Assembly: GCA_029212425.1 (NCBI GenBank)
Contig: JARGNC010000045.1
Span: 1 to 15,533, forward strand
DNA: 15,533 nucleotides
Direction of reading: 5' to 3'
Source: Phycisphaerales bacterium
GTDB taxonomy: Bacteria > Planctomycetota > Phycisphaerae > Phycisphaerales > UBA1924
The notes under the pieces were generated by a model that had not been told where the DNA came from, searched no databases, and was given only the letters and a program-made list of their open reading frames with translations. Shown here piece after piece: positions 1 through 6,463 of this stretch. The stretch's first letter is position 1, and each line of letters begins with the position of its first letter. The position numbers and the translations under genes were made by a program.

Positions 1-287
1 AGTTGGTTGGTCACATCATGAGCTTCGACATGATGGGCGACCGCGAGATCACTTACTGGATCGATCACCACCACTGGGGCAAGGGCATCGCAACGGCTGC
101 GCTCAAGCAGTTCATCGAGATCGAACGCACGCGTCCGCTCAATGGGCGTGCGGCGAAAGACAACATCGCGTCAATCCGTTCGATGGAGAAGTGCGGGTTC
201 AAACTCATCGCCGAGGAACGCGGGTTCGCGCATGGTCGGGGTGAGGAGATCGATGAAGTCGTGATGGTGCTTGAGGCTGACTCTTAA
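1..287 (+). CDS. GNAT-family N-acetyltransferase, 3' part (5' end outside window)
   Basis: About 95 C-terminal residues of a GCN5-related acetyltransferase; the frame is open to the left edge, so the N-terminus is missing. The visible part holds the acetyl-CoA loop in the form HHWGKGIATAAL (near codons 22-33 of the visible frame) and the later NIASIRSMEKCGFKL segment, whose N-x-x-S and E-K-x-G-F pattern is typical of RimJ/RimL-like and ribosomal-protein-acetylating GNATs. The family transfers an acetyl group from acetyl-CoA to an amine; the substrate cannot be told from this fragment. The gene ends 8 bp from the stop of a convergent small gene, and I see no terminator hairpin between them. 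Family assignment is firm; specificity is unknown. Confidence 0.88.
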   Translation, partial: LVGHIMSFDMMGDREITYWIDHHHWGKGIATAALKQFIEIERTRPLNGRAAKDNIASIRSMEKCGFKLIAEERGFAHGRGEEIDEVVMVLEADS

Positions 288-295
288 CCGCAGTC

Positions 296-520
296 TTAGC
301 CGCAGTTGGTCACGATCTTTTTGCCGTTGCATGATGGGCAAGGGATCGGGTGACCGGTCGATGGTTGCAGCGAAGGTACCGCATTGAGTCCTATTGTGCG
401 GACCGCAACAGTCTGCGGGCATGGGACATGACCGACCCCTGAGCAGGTCGAGCAGAGCTTGAGTTCAACCTCCCCGATGAGTCGGAGGGTTGGGGCAGAT
501 GGTTGGGAATCAAAGTCCAT
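296..520 (-). CDS. Small CxxC protein with a DnaJ-type zinc-finger-like motif
   Basis: A 74-residue frame starting 26 bp after the stop of the aminotransferase gene, on the same strand, so it may be the last gene of that transcript. Cysteines are paired: C23-x2-C26 in CSTCSGVG (a CxxCxGxG repeat like those in the DnaJ zinc domain), C34, then C61-x2-C64 in CPSCNGKK, and C73 in the last residues. Two CxxC knuckles about 35 residues apart could bind one zinc ion. There is no J-domain and no membrane segment. No clear Shine-Dalgarno precedes the ATG. The frame could be fortuitous, but the ordered CxxCxG pattern and placement favour a real gene. Function is unknown. Confidence 0.55.
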   Translation of the reverse strand: MDFDSQPSAPTLRLIGEVELKLCSTCSGVGHVPCPQTVAVRTIGLNAVPSLQPSTGHPIPCPSCNGKKIVTNCG

Positions 521-546
521 ACAGACTTATCGACTGTATGATTGGA

Positions 547-1809
547 TTAGTTGAGTGATTCAACAAACTTCTTGAACCGGTCCATCCCCGCGTTGATCTG
601 CTCGTCGCTGCATGCGAAGGAGATGCGGACATGGTTTGGGCCGCAGCCGCCGAAGTCGTTTCCTGGGACGAAGGCGATGTGGGCTTCGTCGAGCATTGCT
701 TCTGACAAGGTTGGGCAGTCGGTGATCTTGGTGCCTTTGGGTGTGGTCTTTCCGAACAAGCTGGATACATCGGGGAAGACATAGAACGCGCCAGTCGGGG
801 TGGGGCAGGTGATGCCTGGGATTTCGGCTAGGCGGGACTGAATCAGCTTCGCTCTGCTCGCGAACGCTTGGCGCATCTCTTCCACTGTTCCCGCGACGGA
901 TTTGTTGGTCAGCGCCTCGCGGATTGCGGCGTAGTTAAAGCTCGTGATGTTGGTGGTCATCTGACCTTGGAGCGTACCCATCCCTTTGATGAGCGATTTG
1001 CCAAACTCTCCCGGCATCGCGGCGTACCCGATGCGCCATCCAGTCATCGCGTATGCCTTCGACATGCCGTTGAGCGTGATGACTCGTTCTGCGATTTCTG
1101 GGATGGATCCAATGGAGAAGTGGTGGTGCTCGCCATAGACGATTTTTTCGTAGATCTCGTCGGTGAGGATGACGAGGTTTGGTGCGATTTCGGTTGCTTC
1201 GTGAATGATCTTTGCGAGGTCACGGATTTGTGCTTCCGAGTACATTGTGCCGCAGGGGTTGGAGGGGGAGTTGAGGATCAGGAGGCGCGAGCGTGGGGTG
1301 ATCGCGTCTTGGAGTTGCTGTGGGGTGATGCAAAAATCAGCTTCAGGACCTGCGACGATTTCCTTGACCACACCTCCGGAGAGCTCACAGATCGGACGGT
1401 ACGAAACCCATGCCGGCGTTGGAAGGATCATCTCCCAGGGGTCTTCGCCGGGGGCGGGGAAATCGAACAGGCACTGGATCGCGTTGTAGAGCACATGCTT
1501 CCCGCCGACACCGATTGCGACATGCTCTCCAGTGAGTCCTTGGATGTAGTTCTCGGTGGTGAGTTTGTGAGCGATGCATTCACGCGTCGGCATGTCGCCA
1601 AGCGTGGGGGTGTACTTGGTTTGGCCATCGAGCAATGCTTTGATCGCGGCGTCTTTGATCGGTTGTGGGGTATCAAAGTCGGGTTCACCAGCCGCGAATC
1701 CGAGGACATCAACCCCCGCGGCTTTCATCGCTTTCGCTCGGTTGTTGAGCGAGACAGTGATCGAGGGTTTGAGGTCCGAAACACGCTTGGAGAGCTGTGG
1801 TGTGGTCAT
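547..1809 (-). CDS. Class I/II PLP-dependent aminotransferase, aspartate aminotransferase-like
   Basis: A 420-residue fold-type I aminotransferase. Lys251 in GMSKAYAMTGWRIGY is the Schiff-base lysine, with Arg259 just after it. SPSNP (Asn184) and DEIY (Asp217, Tyr220) are the usual PLP-ring contacts, VGGKHVLYNA (101-110) the phosphate-binding region, and HVRISFA (Arg395) the arginine that binds the substrate carboxylate. The N-terminal FAAGEPDFDTP matches subgroup Ib aspartate/prephenate aminotransferases. The family moves amino groups between aspartate (or related amino acids) and 2-oxoglutarate in the cytoplasm. A few residues longer than usual (390-400), with small insertions. The start lies 18 bp after the DUF6768-like stop; only a weak GGAA precedes the ATG. 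Family certain; aspartate versus prephenate or other specificity not decided. Confidence 0.93.
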   Translation of the reverse strand: MTTPQLSKRVSDLKPSITVSLNNRAKAMKAAGVDVLGFAAGEPDFDTPQPIKDAAIKALLDGQTKYTPTLGDMPTRECIAHKLTTENYIQGLTGEHVAIGVGGKHVLYNAIQCLFDFPAPGEDPWEMILPTPAWVSYRPICELSGGVVKEIVAGPEADFCITPQQLQDAITPRSRLLILNSPSNPCGTMYSEAQIRDLAKIIHEATEIAPNLVILTDEIYEKIVYGEHHHFSIGSIPEIAERVITLNGMSKAYAMTGWRIGYAAMPGEFGKSLIKGMGTLQGQMTTNITSFNYAAIREALTNKSVAGTVEEMRQAFASRAKLIQSRLAEIPGITCPTPTGAFYVFPDVSSLFGKTTPKGTKITDCPTLSEAMLDEAHIAFVPGNDFGGCGPNHVRISFACSDEQINAGMDRFKKFVESLN

Positions 1810-1827
1810 TTCCGATCATAGTCGATC

Positions 1828-2223
1828 TCAGCTTGGATCGGATGAACGGGAACTCAATTCTTGCAGTAAACGCGCGGTTAACAGTTCCACCTTCTTCACT
1901 TCTCGTGTGATCGCAATTCGTTGCATCTCCAACCAGAACCAGACTTTCATGAAGCTGATCATGAACACGCCGACGATCACGCCCATGGCCCAGCCGATCA
2001 TGTCTTGGGTTTCGGTTGCATCGAAGAACCGGACCAAGCACCAGATTGACAATCCCATCACAACCAGCGACACGATCACGATCGGGATGGTCATCAGCCA
2101 GTTTCGGCTGCGGAAAGTCGAGATCACAAGTTGATCGATCCGGAGTCCATCGTCAGGACCTCCGATCATCTGTGCGTCCTCGGCACTGAGAGCGTTGCGG
2201 ATTTGGTCATCGAGATTGTTCAT
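1828..2223 (-). CDS. DUF6768-like small membrane protein, partner of the ECF sigma factor
   Basis: A 131-residue protein with a hydrophilic N-terminus starting MNNLDDQIRNALSAEDA, two membrane helices (about 42-66 and 75-98), and a charged helical C-terminus containing KVWFWLEMQRIAITREVKK. This arrangement recalls the DUF6768 proteins of Planctomycetota; the family name is from memory. The frame is open much further upstream, but the ATG at 2223 is clearly right: it overlaps the sigma factor stop as ATGA and has a full AAAGGAG 6 nt upstream. By position it could be an anti-sigma or other regulator of the sigma factor, but it has no zinc-binding HxxxCxxC anti-sigma motif, so that role is inferred only. 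Confidence 0.85.
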   Translation of the reverse strand: MNNLDDQIRNALSAEDAQMIGGPDDGLRIDQLVISTFRSRNWLMTIPIVIVSLVVMGLSIWCLVRFFDATETQDMIGWAMGVIVGVFMISFMKVWFWLEMQRIAITREVKKVELLTARLLQELSSRSSDPS

Positions 2224-2771
2224 TGGATGCTCCTTTCGAGCTTGGATTTGAGTATTTCTCGAGCACGCGAGAGACGGGTCTTCGCGGTGCCGAGGGGGAT
2301 ATTGAGCACAATCGAGATCTGCTCGATTGTGCATTGGTCCATATAAAACAGGCACACGACCTCGCGGAGTTTGGGGGTCAGCTGCGCGATCGCAGAACGG
2401 ATTTCATCCGTGTGAGTCCTCGTTGATTCGTTTCCCGATTGCGAAACGGCTGTCATGTGCAGGCGCGAGTTGAGATCGCGGTTTTTGGTTCGTTGCTGAA
2501 TCCAGTCCGCAGCTTTGAACTGGACGATCCGGTATGCCCAGCCTCCGAAGCGTGAAGGATCGCGGAGAGAACGCAGACCCTTTGCGATCGCGATCCATGA
2601 TTCCTGCACCACTTCACTGGCGCCGTCGTAGTCGCCTGTCAGTCGATACGCTCTTTGAGCGAGCTTTGGAGTCCAGAGTGTGACCAGTTGAGCGAGGGCG
2701 TCTTGATTGCCGTGTTGGGCATCAAGGATGAGAAACTCGCTCAGGATGACTGCTTGGGTCCGCTGGTTCAC
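2220..2771 (-). CDS. ECF-type RNA polymerase sigma factor
   Basis: A sigma-70 family ECF factor, 183 residues from the proposed GTG start. Region 2 runs from about DALAQLVTLWTPKLAQRAY through GASEVVQESWIAIAKGL to FGGWAYRIVQFKAADWIQ. Region 4 is LTPKLREVVCLFYMDQCTIEQISIVLNIPLGTAKTRLSRAREIL, a clear helix-turn-helix. It would direct RNA polymerase to a small alternative regulon. The frame stays open to an ATG at 2903, but the extra 44 residues are unlike the family, lie in AT-rich DNA holding promoter-like sequences, and would overlap the proposed rpsO -35 box; I therefore prefer GTG 2771, with GGGGA about 10 nt upstream. The downstream DUF6768-like gene overlaps by 4 bp. Family certain, start moderately sure. 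Confidence 0.88.
   Translation of the reverse strand: MNQRTQAVILSEFLILDAQHGNQDALAQLVTLWTPKLAQRAYRLTGDYDGASEVVQESWIAIAKGLRSLRDPSRFGGWAYRIVQFKAADWIQQRTKNRDLNSRLHMTAVSQSGNESTRTHTDEIRSAIAQLTPKLREVVCLFYMDQCTIEQISIVLNIPLGTAKTRLSRAREILKSKLERSIQ
2230..2236 (-). promoter_or_regulatory. Ribosome binding site of the DUF6768-like gene
   Basis: AAAGGAG on the minus strand, 6 nt before the ATG at 2223 and inside the last codons of the sigma factor gene. It decides the start of the membrane protein and indicates translational coupling. Confidence 0.85.
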
Positions 2772-2820
2772 ATGAATACTGTCCCCGGAATCCTGTGCTT
2801 GGTTTTTGGCTTGGTCACAA

Positions 2821-2849
2821 AATATCAAAAATGCCTGTTTTTGATTCAA
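2821..2849 (-). promoter_or_regulatory. Candidate sigma-gene promoter with a palindrome in its spacer
   Basis: On the minus strand, TTGAAT (2849-2844) is followed 17 nt later by GATATT (2826-2821), placing a transcript start about 40 nt before the preferred GTG. A perfect 7-6-7 inverted repeat (2825-2844, arms TCAAAAA/TTTTTGA) fills the spacer. The -10 match is only 4 of 6. Confidence 0.35.
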
Positions 2850-2895
2850 TAAGGCGTGTCGAATGCGGAGATTCGGGGGCAAATCGGACGCAAAC

Positions 2896-2924
2896 TTGGA
2901 CATTCGAACCCGGCGGTCTATGAT
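2896..2924 (+). promoter_or_regulatory. Candidate rpsO promoter
   Basis: TTGGAC (2896-2901), a 17-bp spacer, then TATGAT (2919-2924; 5 of 6 to the sigma-70 -10 consensus). Predicted start near 2931, giving an rpsO leader of about 95 nt. The -35 box overlaps the ATG of the over-long sigma factor frame. Confidence 0.45.
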
Positions 2925-2962
2925 TCCTCAGAGTTGTTTTGAGCACTCTACATTTAGGTTTG

Positions 2963-3006
2963 GCGGTCGGCAGGGTGATGCTCGTTTGCACCACACACCG
3001 ATCCGC
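2963..3006 (+). promoter_or_regulatory. rpsO leader stem-loop, possible S15 autoregulatory structure
   Basis: GCGGTCGG (2963-2970) pairs with CCGA-T-CCGC (2998-3006), giving eight pairs with one bulged T. Inside it GGTG (2974-2977) can pair with CACC (2989-2992). The stem ends 4 nt before the GAAGGA ribosome binding site. S15 represses its own translation through structured leaders in several bacteria; that this is such an element is inference. Confidence 0.4.
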
Positions 3007-3025
3007 GACGGAAGGACATGAAACC

Positions 3026-3295
3026 ATGCCATTGACCACAGAAGAAACAGCATCAATCGTCAAAGAGTTCGGACGCAGCGAAGGTGACACTGGTTGCCCA
3101 GAGGTGCAGGTCGCGTTGTTGACCGCTCGCATCAAGCAGGTTGCAACACACCTGCGTGATAACAAGCAGGACATGCACAACCGCCGCGGCTTGGTCATGA
3201 TGGTTGCGAAACGCAACCGCTTGCTCCGCTACCTTGCACGCACGAATCGCGATGCGTATCTCGATACGATCCAGCGACTCGGACTCCGCAAGTAA
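3026..3295 (+). CDS. rpsO: 30S ribosomal protein S15
   Basis: An 89-residue protein, the standard S15 length. It has the family pattern throughout: FGRSEGDTGCPEVQVALLTARI, then THLRDNKQDMHNRRGL with the H and R residues that contact 16S rRNA, then RNRLLRYLARTNRDAY and a C-terminal LGLRK. S15 is a primary binder of the 16S central domain and organises the small-subunit platform. The ATG at 3026 has GAAGGA 9 nt upstream and gives the usual N-terminus; a longer frame from 2939 would add 29 unrelated residues. It is followed by a strong terminator and then pnp, the gene order known from many bacteria. Confidence 0.97.
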   Translation: MPLTTEETASIVKEFGRSEGDTGCPEVQVALLTARIKQVATHLRDNKQDMHNRRGLVMMVAKRNRLLRYLARTNRDAYLDTIQRLGLRK

Positions 3296-3304
3296 AAGAA
3301 ATCG

Positions 3305-3336
3305 ACCCGTGTGTTGGAAACAACACGCGGGTTTTT
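3305..3336 (+). terminator. Rho-independent terminator after rpsO
   Basis: A 12-bp stem, ACCCGTGTGTTG (3305-3316) with CAACACGCGGGT (3321-3332) including one G-T pair, a GAAA tetraloop, then a run of five T. It starts 10 bp after the rpsO stop, so most pnp transcription probably needs read-through or a separate promoter. Confidence 0.9.
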
Positions 3337-3382
3337 GTTGTTCGAATACGAATCCTGTTCAGAGAGCGGCAGTCGGCGATGG

Positions 3383-3409
3383 GCACTGGCTTCAGCAAGC
3401 CCTTGGTGC
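3383..3409 (+). promoter_or_regulatory. pnp leader hairpin 1
   Basis: GGCTT-CAGC-AAGCC core (3388-3401), extended by GCAC (3383-3386) with GTGC (3406-3409) across a small internal loop. It lies between the rpsO terminator and pnp. Confidence 0.35.
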
Positions 3410-3458
3410 TTTCCGCCTTCTGCCTCTTGAGACGCGAGGACAGGGTTCAATCAAGACG

Positions 3459-3493
3459 GGAAACGATCACGGCGCTGTGCGCGAGATCGTTCC
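3459..3493 (+). promoter_or_regulatory. pnp leader hairpin 2
   Basis: AACGATC (3462-3468) pairs with GATCGTT (3485-3491), with GG/CC continuing outside past a bulged A, and GCGC-TGT-GCGC capping the inside. The stem ends about 37 nt before the pnp ribosome binding site. Enterobacterial pnp leaders carry a hairpin cut by RNase III and used in autoregulation; an equivalent role here is inference. Confidence 0.4.
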
Positions 3494-3543
3494 ACACATC
3501 GCGGTGACCTCGCAACCGCACACTACCCTAGAGGAAATCAAAA

Positions 3544-5820
3544 ATGACCACCGAAGCAATCGTCGTCGAAAAGGAAATCGGCGGCCGGATGATGCGCATC
3601 GAGACCGGGAAGATCGCGAAACTCGCGACCTCCGCGCTCTTGATCTCGCACGGCGAAACCACCGTTATGTGTACCTGTATGCGTGCGACTCCACGCCCGG
3701 GACTCGACTTCTTCCCGATGCAGGTCGATTACCGCGAGAAACTCTCTGCGGGCGGCAAGTTCCCAGGCGGTTTCCGCAAGCGTGAAGGCGCTCCGAATGA
3801 AAAAGAAGTCCTCACGATGCGCATGATCGATCGTCCGATCCGCCCACTCTTCCCAGACGGCTTCATCGAAGAAGTCCAGATGCAGTGCTGGGTTATGAGC
3901 CACGACGGCGAGAATGACGCGGATGTGATTGCTGGTACCGGCGCTGCCGCTGCCCTGTCGATCTCCGACTGTCCATTCCAAGGCCCGCTCGCAACCGTCC
4001 GTGTTGCTCGCATCTTCACTGACGACGGCGCTCAGTTCGTCCTCAACCCAACCGTCTCCCAGCTCGACTTCTCCGATATGGATGTCGTCATCGCTGGTCA
4101 CAAGGACGGCGTGAACATGATCGAAGTCGGCGCTGCTGAAGTCCCAGACGAAGATGTGCACGCCGCGATCAAGTTCGGATACGAAGAAGGCATCAAGCCG
4201 ATTCTCGAACTCGTTGGCGAACTCGTCAAGAAGGTCGGCAAAGAACCACGCCTCGGCGATCACATGAACCTCATCCCAGATGAGATCATGGAGAAAGTCA
4301 CCAAAATCGCTGAGAAGGATCTGACCGAAGCACGCCAGATCAAGTCCAAGCACGAGCGTGGTGATAAAGTCGCTGAGATCAAGAAAGCGATGATGGAGCA
4401 GTTCCCAATCAACGACGCTGGCACTCCAGCGGAATGGGAAGCAACCAAAGCCGCGAATCGTCAAGCATCGGAAGCGTTCCGCAAGCTCGAGAAGAAGATC
4501 ACTCGCAAGCTGATCGTTGAGAAAGGCATCCGTGCCGACGGTCGTGGTCGTACCGAGATCCGTCCGCTCGAAATGCATGTCGGTCAGTTCTCACGAACCC
4601 ACGGCTCGGCATTCTTCCAACGCGGCGAGACCCAGTCGCTCGTCTCTTGTACCCTTGGAACTGGTCGCGACGAACAGATCGTCGATGGCTTGCTCCCAGA
4701 GTACTCCAAGAAGTTCTACCTCCACTACAACTTCCCGCCGTTCTCGGTTGGTGAAGCTGGTCGTATCATGGGACCTGGTCGTCGCGAAGTCGGTCACGGC
4801 GCACTCGCAGAGCGCTCGCTGCTCGGGATTCTCCCATCACCAGAAGAGTTCGCGTACACCATCCGCCTCGTTTCGGACATCACCGAATCCAACGGCTCGT
4901 CCTCAATGGCATCCGTCACCGGCGGGTGTCTCGCACTCATGGACGCTGGTGTCCCCATCACCAACACCTGTGCAGGGATCACCGTTGGTCGCTTTGCAGA
5001 CGAGAACGACGAGAACGAAGTCCTCGTCACCGACATCATCGGCGAAGAAGACTTCTTCGGCGATATGGACTTCAAAGTCTCGGGCACTGTTGACGGCATC
5101 ACCGGTATTCAGCTCGATCTTAAAGCTCGCGGCTTGACCCTCGAGCAGATCGAACGGATCTTCGCACAAGCTCGCGAAGGCATCCTCGACATCATCGGTC
5201 AGATGGAGAAAGTCATCGCTGAGCCACGCGAGGAAACCTCGAAGTTCGCTCCGCGTCTGCTTCAGCTCAAGATCGATCCAGAAAAGATCGGCAAGCTCAT
5301 CGGGCCTGGTGGCAAGACCATCCGCGCATTGCAGGACAAATACTCCGTCAACATCGATGTTGAGGATGATGGCAGCGTGATCGTTTCATCGTCCAACGCG
5401 ATGAACGTCGAGAAGGCAGAAGCTGAAATCTCCGCACTCTGTGAGGATGTTAAAGCGGGAACTGTCTACGACGGGAAGGTCGTCTCGACCAAGGACTTTG
5501 GTGCGTTCATCGAGATCGCTCCAGGGACCGACGGCATGTGCCACATCTCCGAACTCGCTGATGGCTATGTTGAGTCCGTCGCCGATGTCGTGAAGGTTGG
5601 CGATGAGGTCAAGGTCAAGGTGCTTTTGGTGGATGACCAAGGACGCATCAAGCTCTCGATCAAGCAGGCTGATCCAGATTGGGAAGAGAAAGCGAAAGCC
5701 GCGAAAGAAGAGCGTGCTTCTCGTGGAGAATCTGACGAATCAGGAAATGATGGCGAAGGGGAACGGAAACCACGCCGTCGTCGTCGCAGCCGTCGTGCTG
5801 AAGGCTCCTCGGCTGAATAA
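3544..5820 (+). CDS. pnp: Polyribonucleotide nucleotidyltransferase (PNPase)
   Basis: A 758-residue phosphorolytic 3'-5' exoribonuclease with the full domain order: first RNase PH domain (about 10-145, with PGLDFFPMQVDYREK and IDRPIRPLFPDGF), a helical linker, the second, catalytic RNase PH domain (about 325-555, with THGSAFFQRGETQ, YNFPPFSVGE, SDITESNGSSSMASV and the acidic FFGDMDFKVSGT), a KH domain (GPGG loop near 587), an S1 domain (about 639-708), and an acidic then arginine-rich tail ending RRRRRSRRAEGSSAE. It degrades mRNA to nucleoside diphosphates and can add tails. GAGGAA at 3531-3536 sits 7 nt before the ATG. About 40-50 residues longer than E. coli PNPase, mostly from the tail and loops. 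Very sure. Confidence 0.98.
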   Translation: MTTEAIVVEKEIGGRMMRIETGKIAKLATSALLISHGETTVMCTCMRATPRPGLDFFPMQVDYREKLSAGGKFPGGFRKREGAPNEKEVLTMRMIDRPIRPLFPDGFIEEVQMQCWVMSHDGENDADVIAGTGAAAALSISDCPFQGPLATVRVARIFTDDGAQFVLNPTVSQLDFSDMDVVIAGHKDGVNMIEVGAAEVPDEDVHAAIKFGYEEGIKPILELVGELVKKVGKEPRLGDHMNLIPDEIMEKVTKIAEKDLTEARQIKSKHERGDKVAEIKKAMMEQFPINDAGTPAEWEATKAANRQASEAFRKLEKKITRKLIVEKGIRADGRGRTEIRPLEMHVGQFSRTHGSAFFQRGETQSLVSCTLGTGRDEQIVDGLLPEYSKKFYLHYNFPPFSVGEAGRIMGPGRREVGHGALAERSLLGILPSPEEFAYTIRLVSDITESNGSSSMASVTGGCLALMDAGVPITNTCAGITVGRFADENDENEVLVTDIIGEEDFFGDMDFKVSGTVDGITGIQLDLKARGLTLEQIERIFAQAREGILDIIGQMEKVIAEPREETSKFAPRLLQLKIDPEKIGKLIGPGGKTIRALQDKYSVNIDVEDDGSVIVSSSNAMNVEKAEAEISALCEDVKAGTVYDGKVVSTKDFGAFIEIAPGTDGMCHISELADGYVESVADVVKVGDEVKVKVLLVDDQGRIKLSIKQADPDWEEKAKAAKEERASRGESDESGNDGEGERKPRRRRRSRRAEGSSAE

Positions 5821-5858
5821 GCCCAGCGGACCTCAAAATCATTGAGTTGTATAGATAT

Positions 5859-5896
5859 CAGCCCCGAGCAGAACAGGTTTCTGTTCGGGGCTGTTT
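5859..5896 (+). terminator. Probable terminator after pnp
   Basis: CAGCCCC (5859-5865) pairs with GGGGCTG (5887-5893), and an inner GAACAG-GTTT-CTGTTC hairpin stacks on it, followed by only three T. The GC-rich stem is convincing but the short T run makes it weak or leaky. It abuts the next promoter candidate. Confidence 0.6.
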
Positions 5897-5922
5897 GACG
5901 CATGGGTAAAGTTTGGTATGCT
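5895..5922 (+). promoter_or_regulatory. Candidate promoter of the cold-shock gene
   Basis: TTGACG (5895-5900), 16-bp spacer, TATGCT (5917-5922) preceded by TGG as an extended -10. Predicted start near 5929, giving a leader of about 110 nt, in line with the long leaders of known cold-shock genes. Confidence 0.5.
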
Positions 5923-6021
5923 ATTGGTATCCTGTTGGTGCCTCACACCATCGGGACTCCGTTGTTGCGTTCCAGTACTTGTGGGTGGTGCGTCCTCAAT
6001 GGTGAAGGAGACCAATAGCAT
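5918..6021 (+). promoter_or_regulatory. Long-range inverted repeat enclosing the cold-shock gene leader
   Basis: ATGCTATTGGT (5918-5928) is the exact reverse complement of ACCAATAGCAT (6011-6021). After one A-G mismatch the pairing resumes for four bases, TCCT (5930-5933) with AGGA (6006-6009), which lies within the GAAGGAG at 6004-6010. As RNA, this would form a 15-pair stem around an inner loop of about 72 nt and bury the purine-rich sequence. Confidence 0.55.
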
Positions 6022-6037
6022 TGGTTCAGGGACCGTT

Positions 6038-6361
6038 ATGGAAAATACAAGCAACGAGTTAGTTGATATTCAAGGATCGGTCAAATGGTTCGATCCTCGC
6101 AAAGGGTTCGGATTTATTGTCGGCCCTGACGAACAAGACATCTTTGTGCACTATTCGGTGATTGATGGTGATGGGTTCCGTGCACTCGCAGACGGTTCGC
6201 CAGTTCTCTACAGTGCCGCGAACGGCGAAAAAGGCTGGCGTGCAACCAAAGTGGTTGCGATCGAAGCTGAGAAAGCCGCGATGGCCGACCAAGATCACGA
6301 GAGCAGCGAAGCGGAAGTGGTTGTCCCCAAACGGACCTACTCGCGAACACCTCGTCGATAA
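6038..6361 (+). CDS. Cold-shock-domain RNA-binding protein
   Basis: A 107-residue protein with one cold-shock domain at about 10-76: GSVKWFDPRKGFGFIVG holds RNP1 (KGFGFI, 22-27) and DIFVHYS (34-40) is RNP2. The aromatic residues that stack on single-stranded nucleic acid (W17, F18, F24, F26, F36, H38, F47) are present. Such proteins melt RNA secondary structure, acting as RNA chaperones or antiterminators. A C-terminal extension of about 30 residues is first acidic, then basic (PKRTYSRTPRR), unlike the compact 67-70-residue Csp proteins. The ATG at 6038 gives a proper domain start with AGGGA 5 nt upstream; a longer frame from 5918 adds residues unlike any cold-shock protein. Family sure, physiological role not. 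Confidence 0.92.
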   Translation: MENTSNELVDIQGSVKWFDPRKGFGFIVGPDEQDIFVHYSVIDGDGFRALADGSPVLYSAANGEKGWRATKVVAIEAEKAAMADQDHESSEAEVVVPKRTYSRTPRR

Positions 6362-6463
6362 GCGTTCTTCAATCGAATCAATGTTGATGATCAAGACCCC
6401 AGATCCTGAGTGTCTCGGTTCTATGCTGTATGCTGTCGTTCAATGGTCCAATGAGAGCATGGC

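Noticed and set aside
868..1821. 317-codon open frame antisense to the aminotransferase
   Set aside because: It mirrors the aminotransferase codons, has no recognisable domain, and the opposite strand carries a complete, motif-rich gene.
2224..2355. Upstream extension of the DUF6768-like protein
   Set aside because: It lies wholly inside the sigma factor gene, while ATG 2223 has an ideal ribosome binding site and ATGA coupling.
2772..2903. N-terminal extension of the sigma factor to ATG 2903
   Set aside because: Not family-like, AT-rich, overlaps promoter signals in both directions, no Shine-Dalgarno. Kept as a less likely alternative.
2939..3025. 29-residue extension of S15
   Set aside because: S15 is normally 89 residues, and the extension covers the structured leader.
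3538..4578. 346-codon open frame antisense to pnp
   Set aside because: Low-complexity acidic/aromatic composition produced by the complement of pnp codons; no domain and no start signals.
5918..6037. 40-residue extension of the cold-shock protein
   Set aside because: Cys-rich, unlike any cold-shock N-terminus; the DNA is better explained as a leader.
6428..6444. Direct repeat TATGCTG-TATGCTG upstream of the histidine kinase as a promoter
   Set aside because: It resembles -10 boxes, but no good -35 box is at the right distance; too weak to list as a feature.
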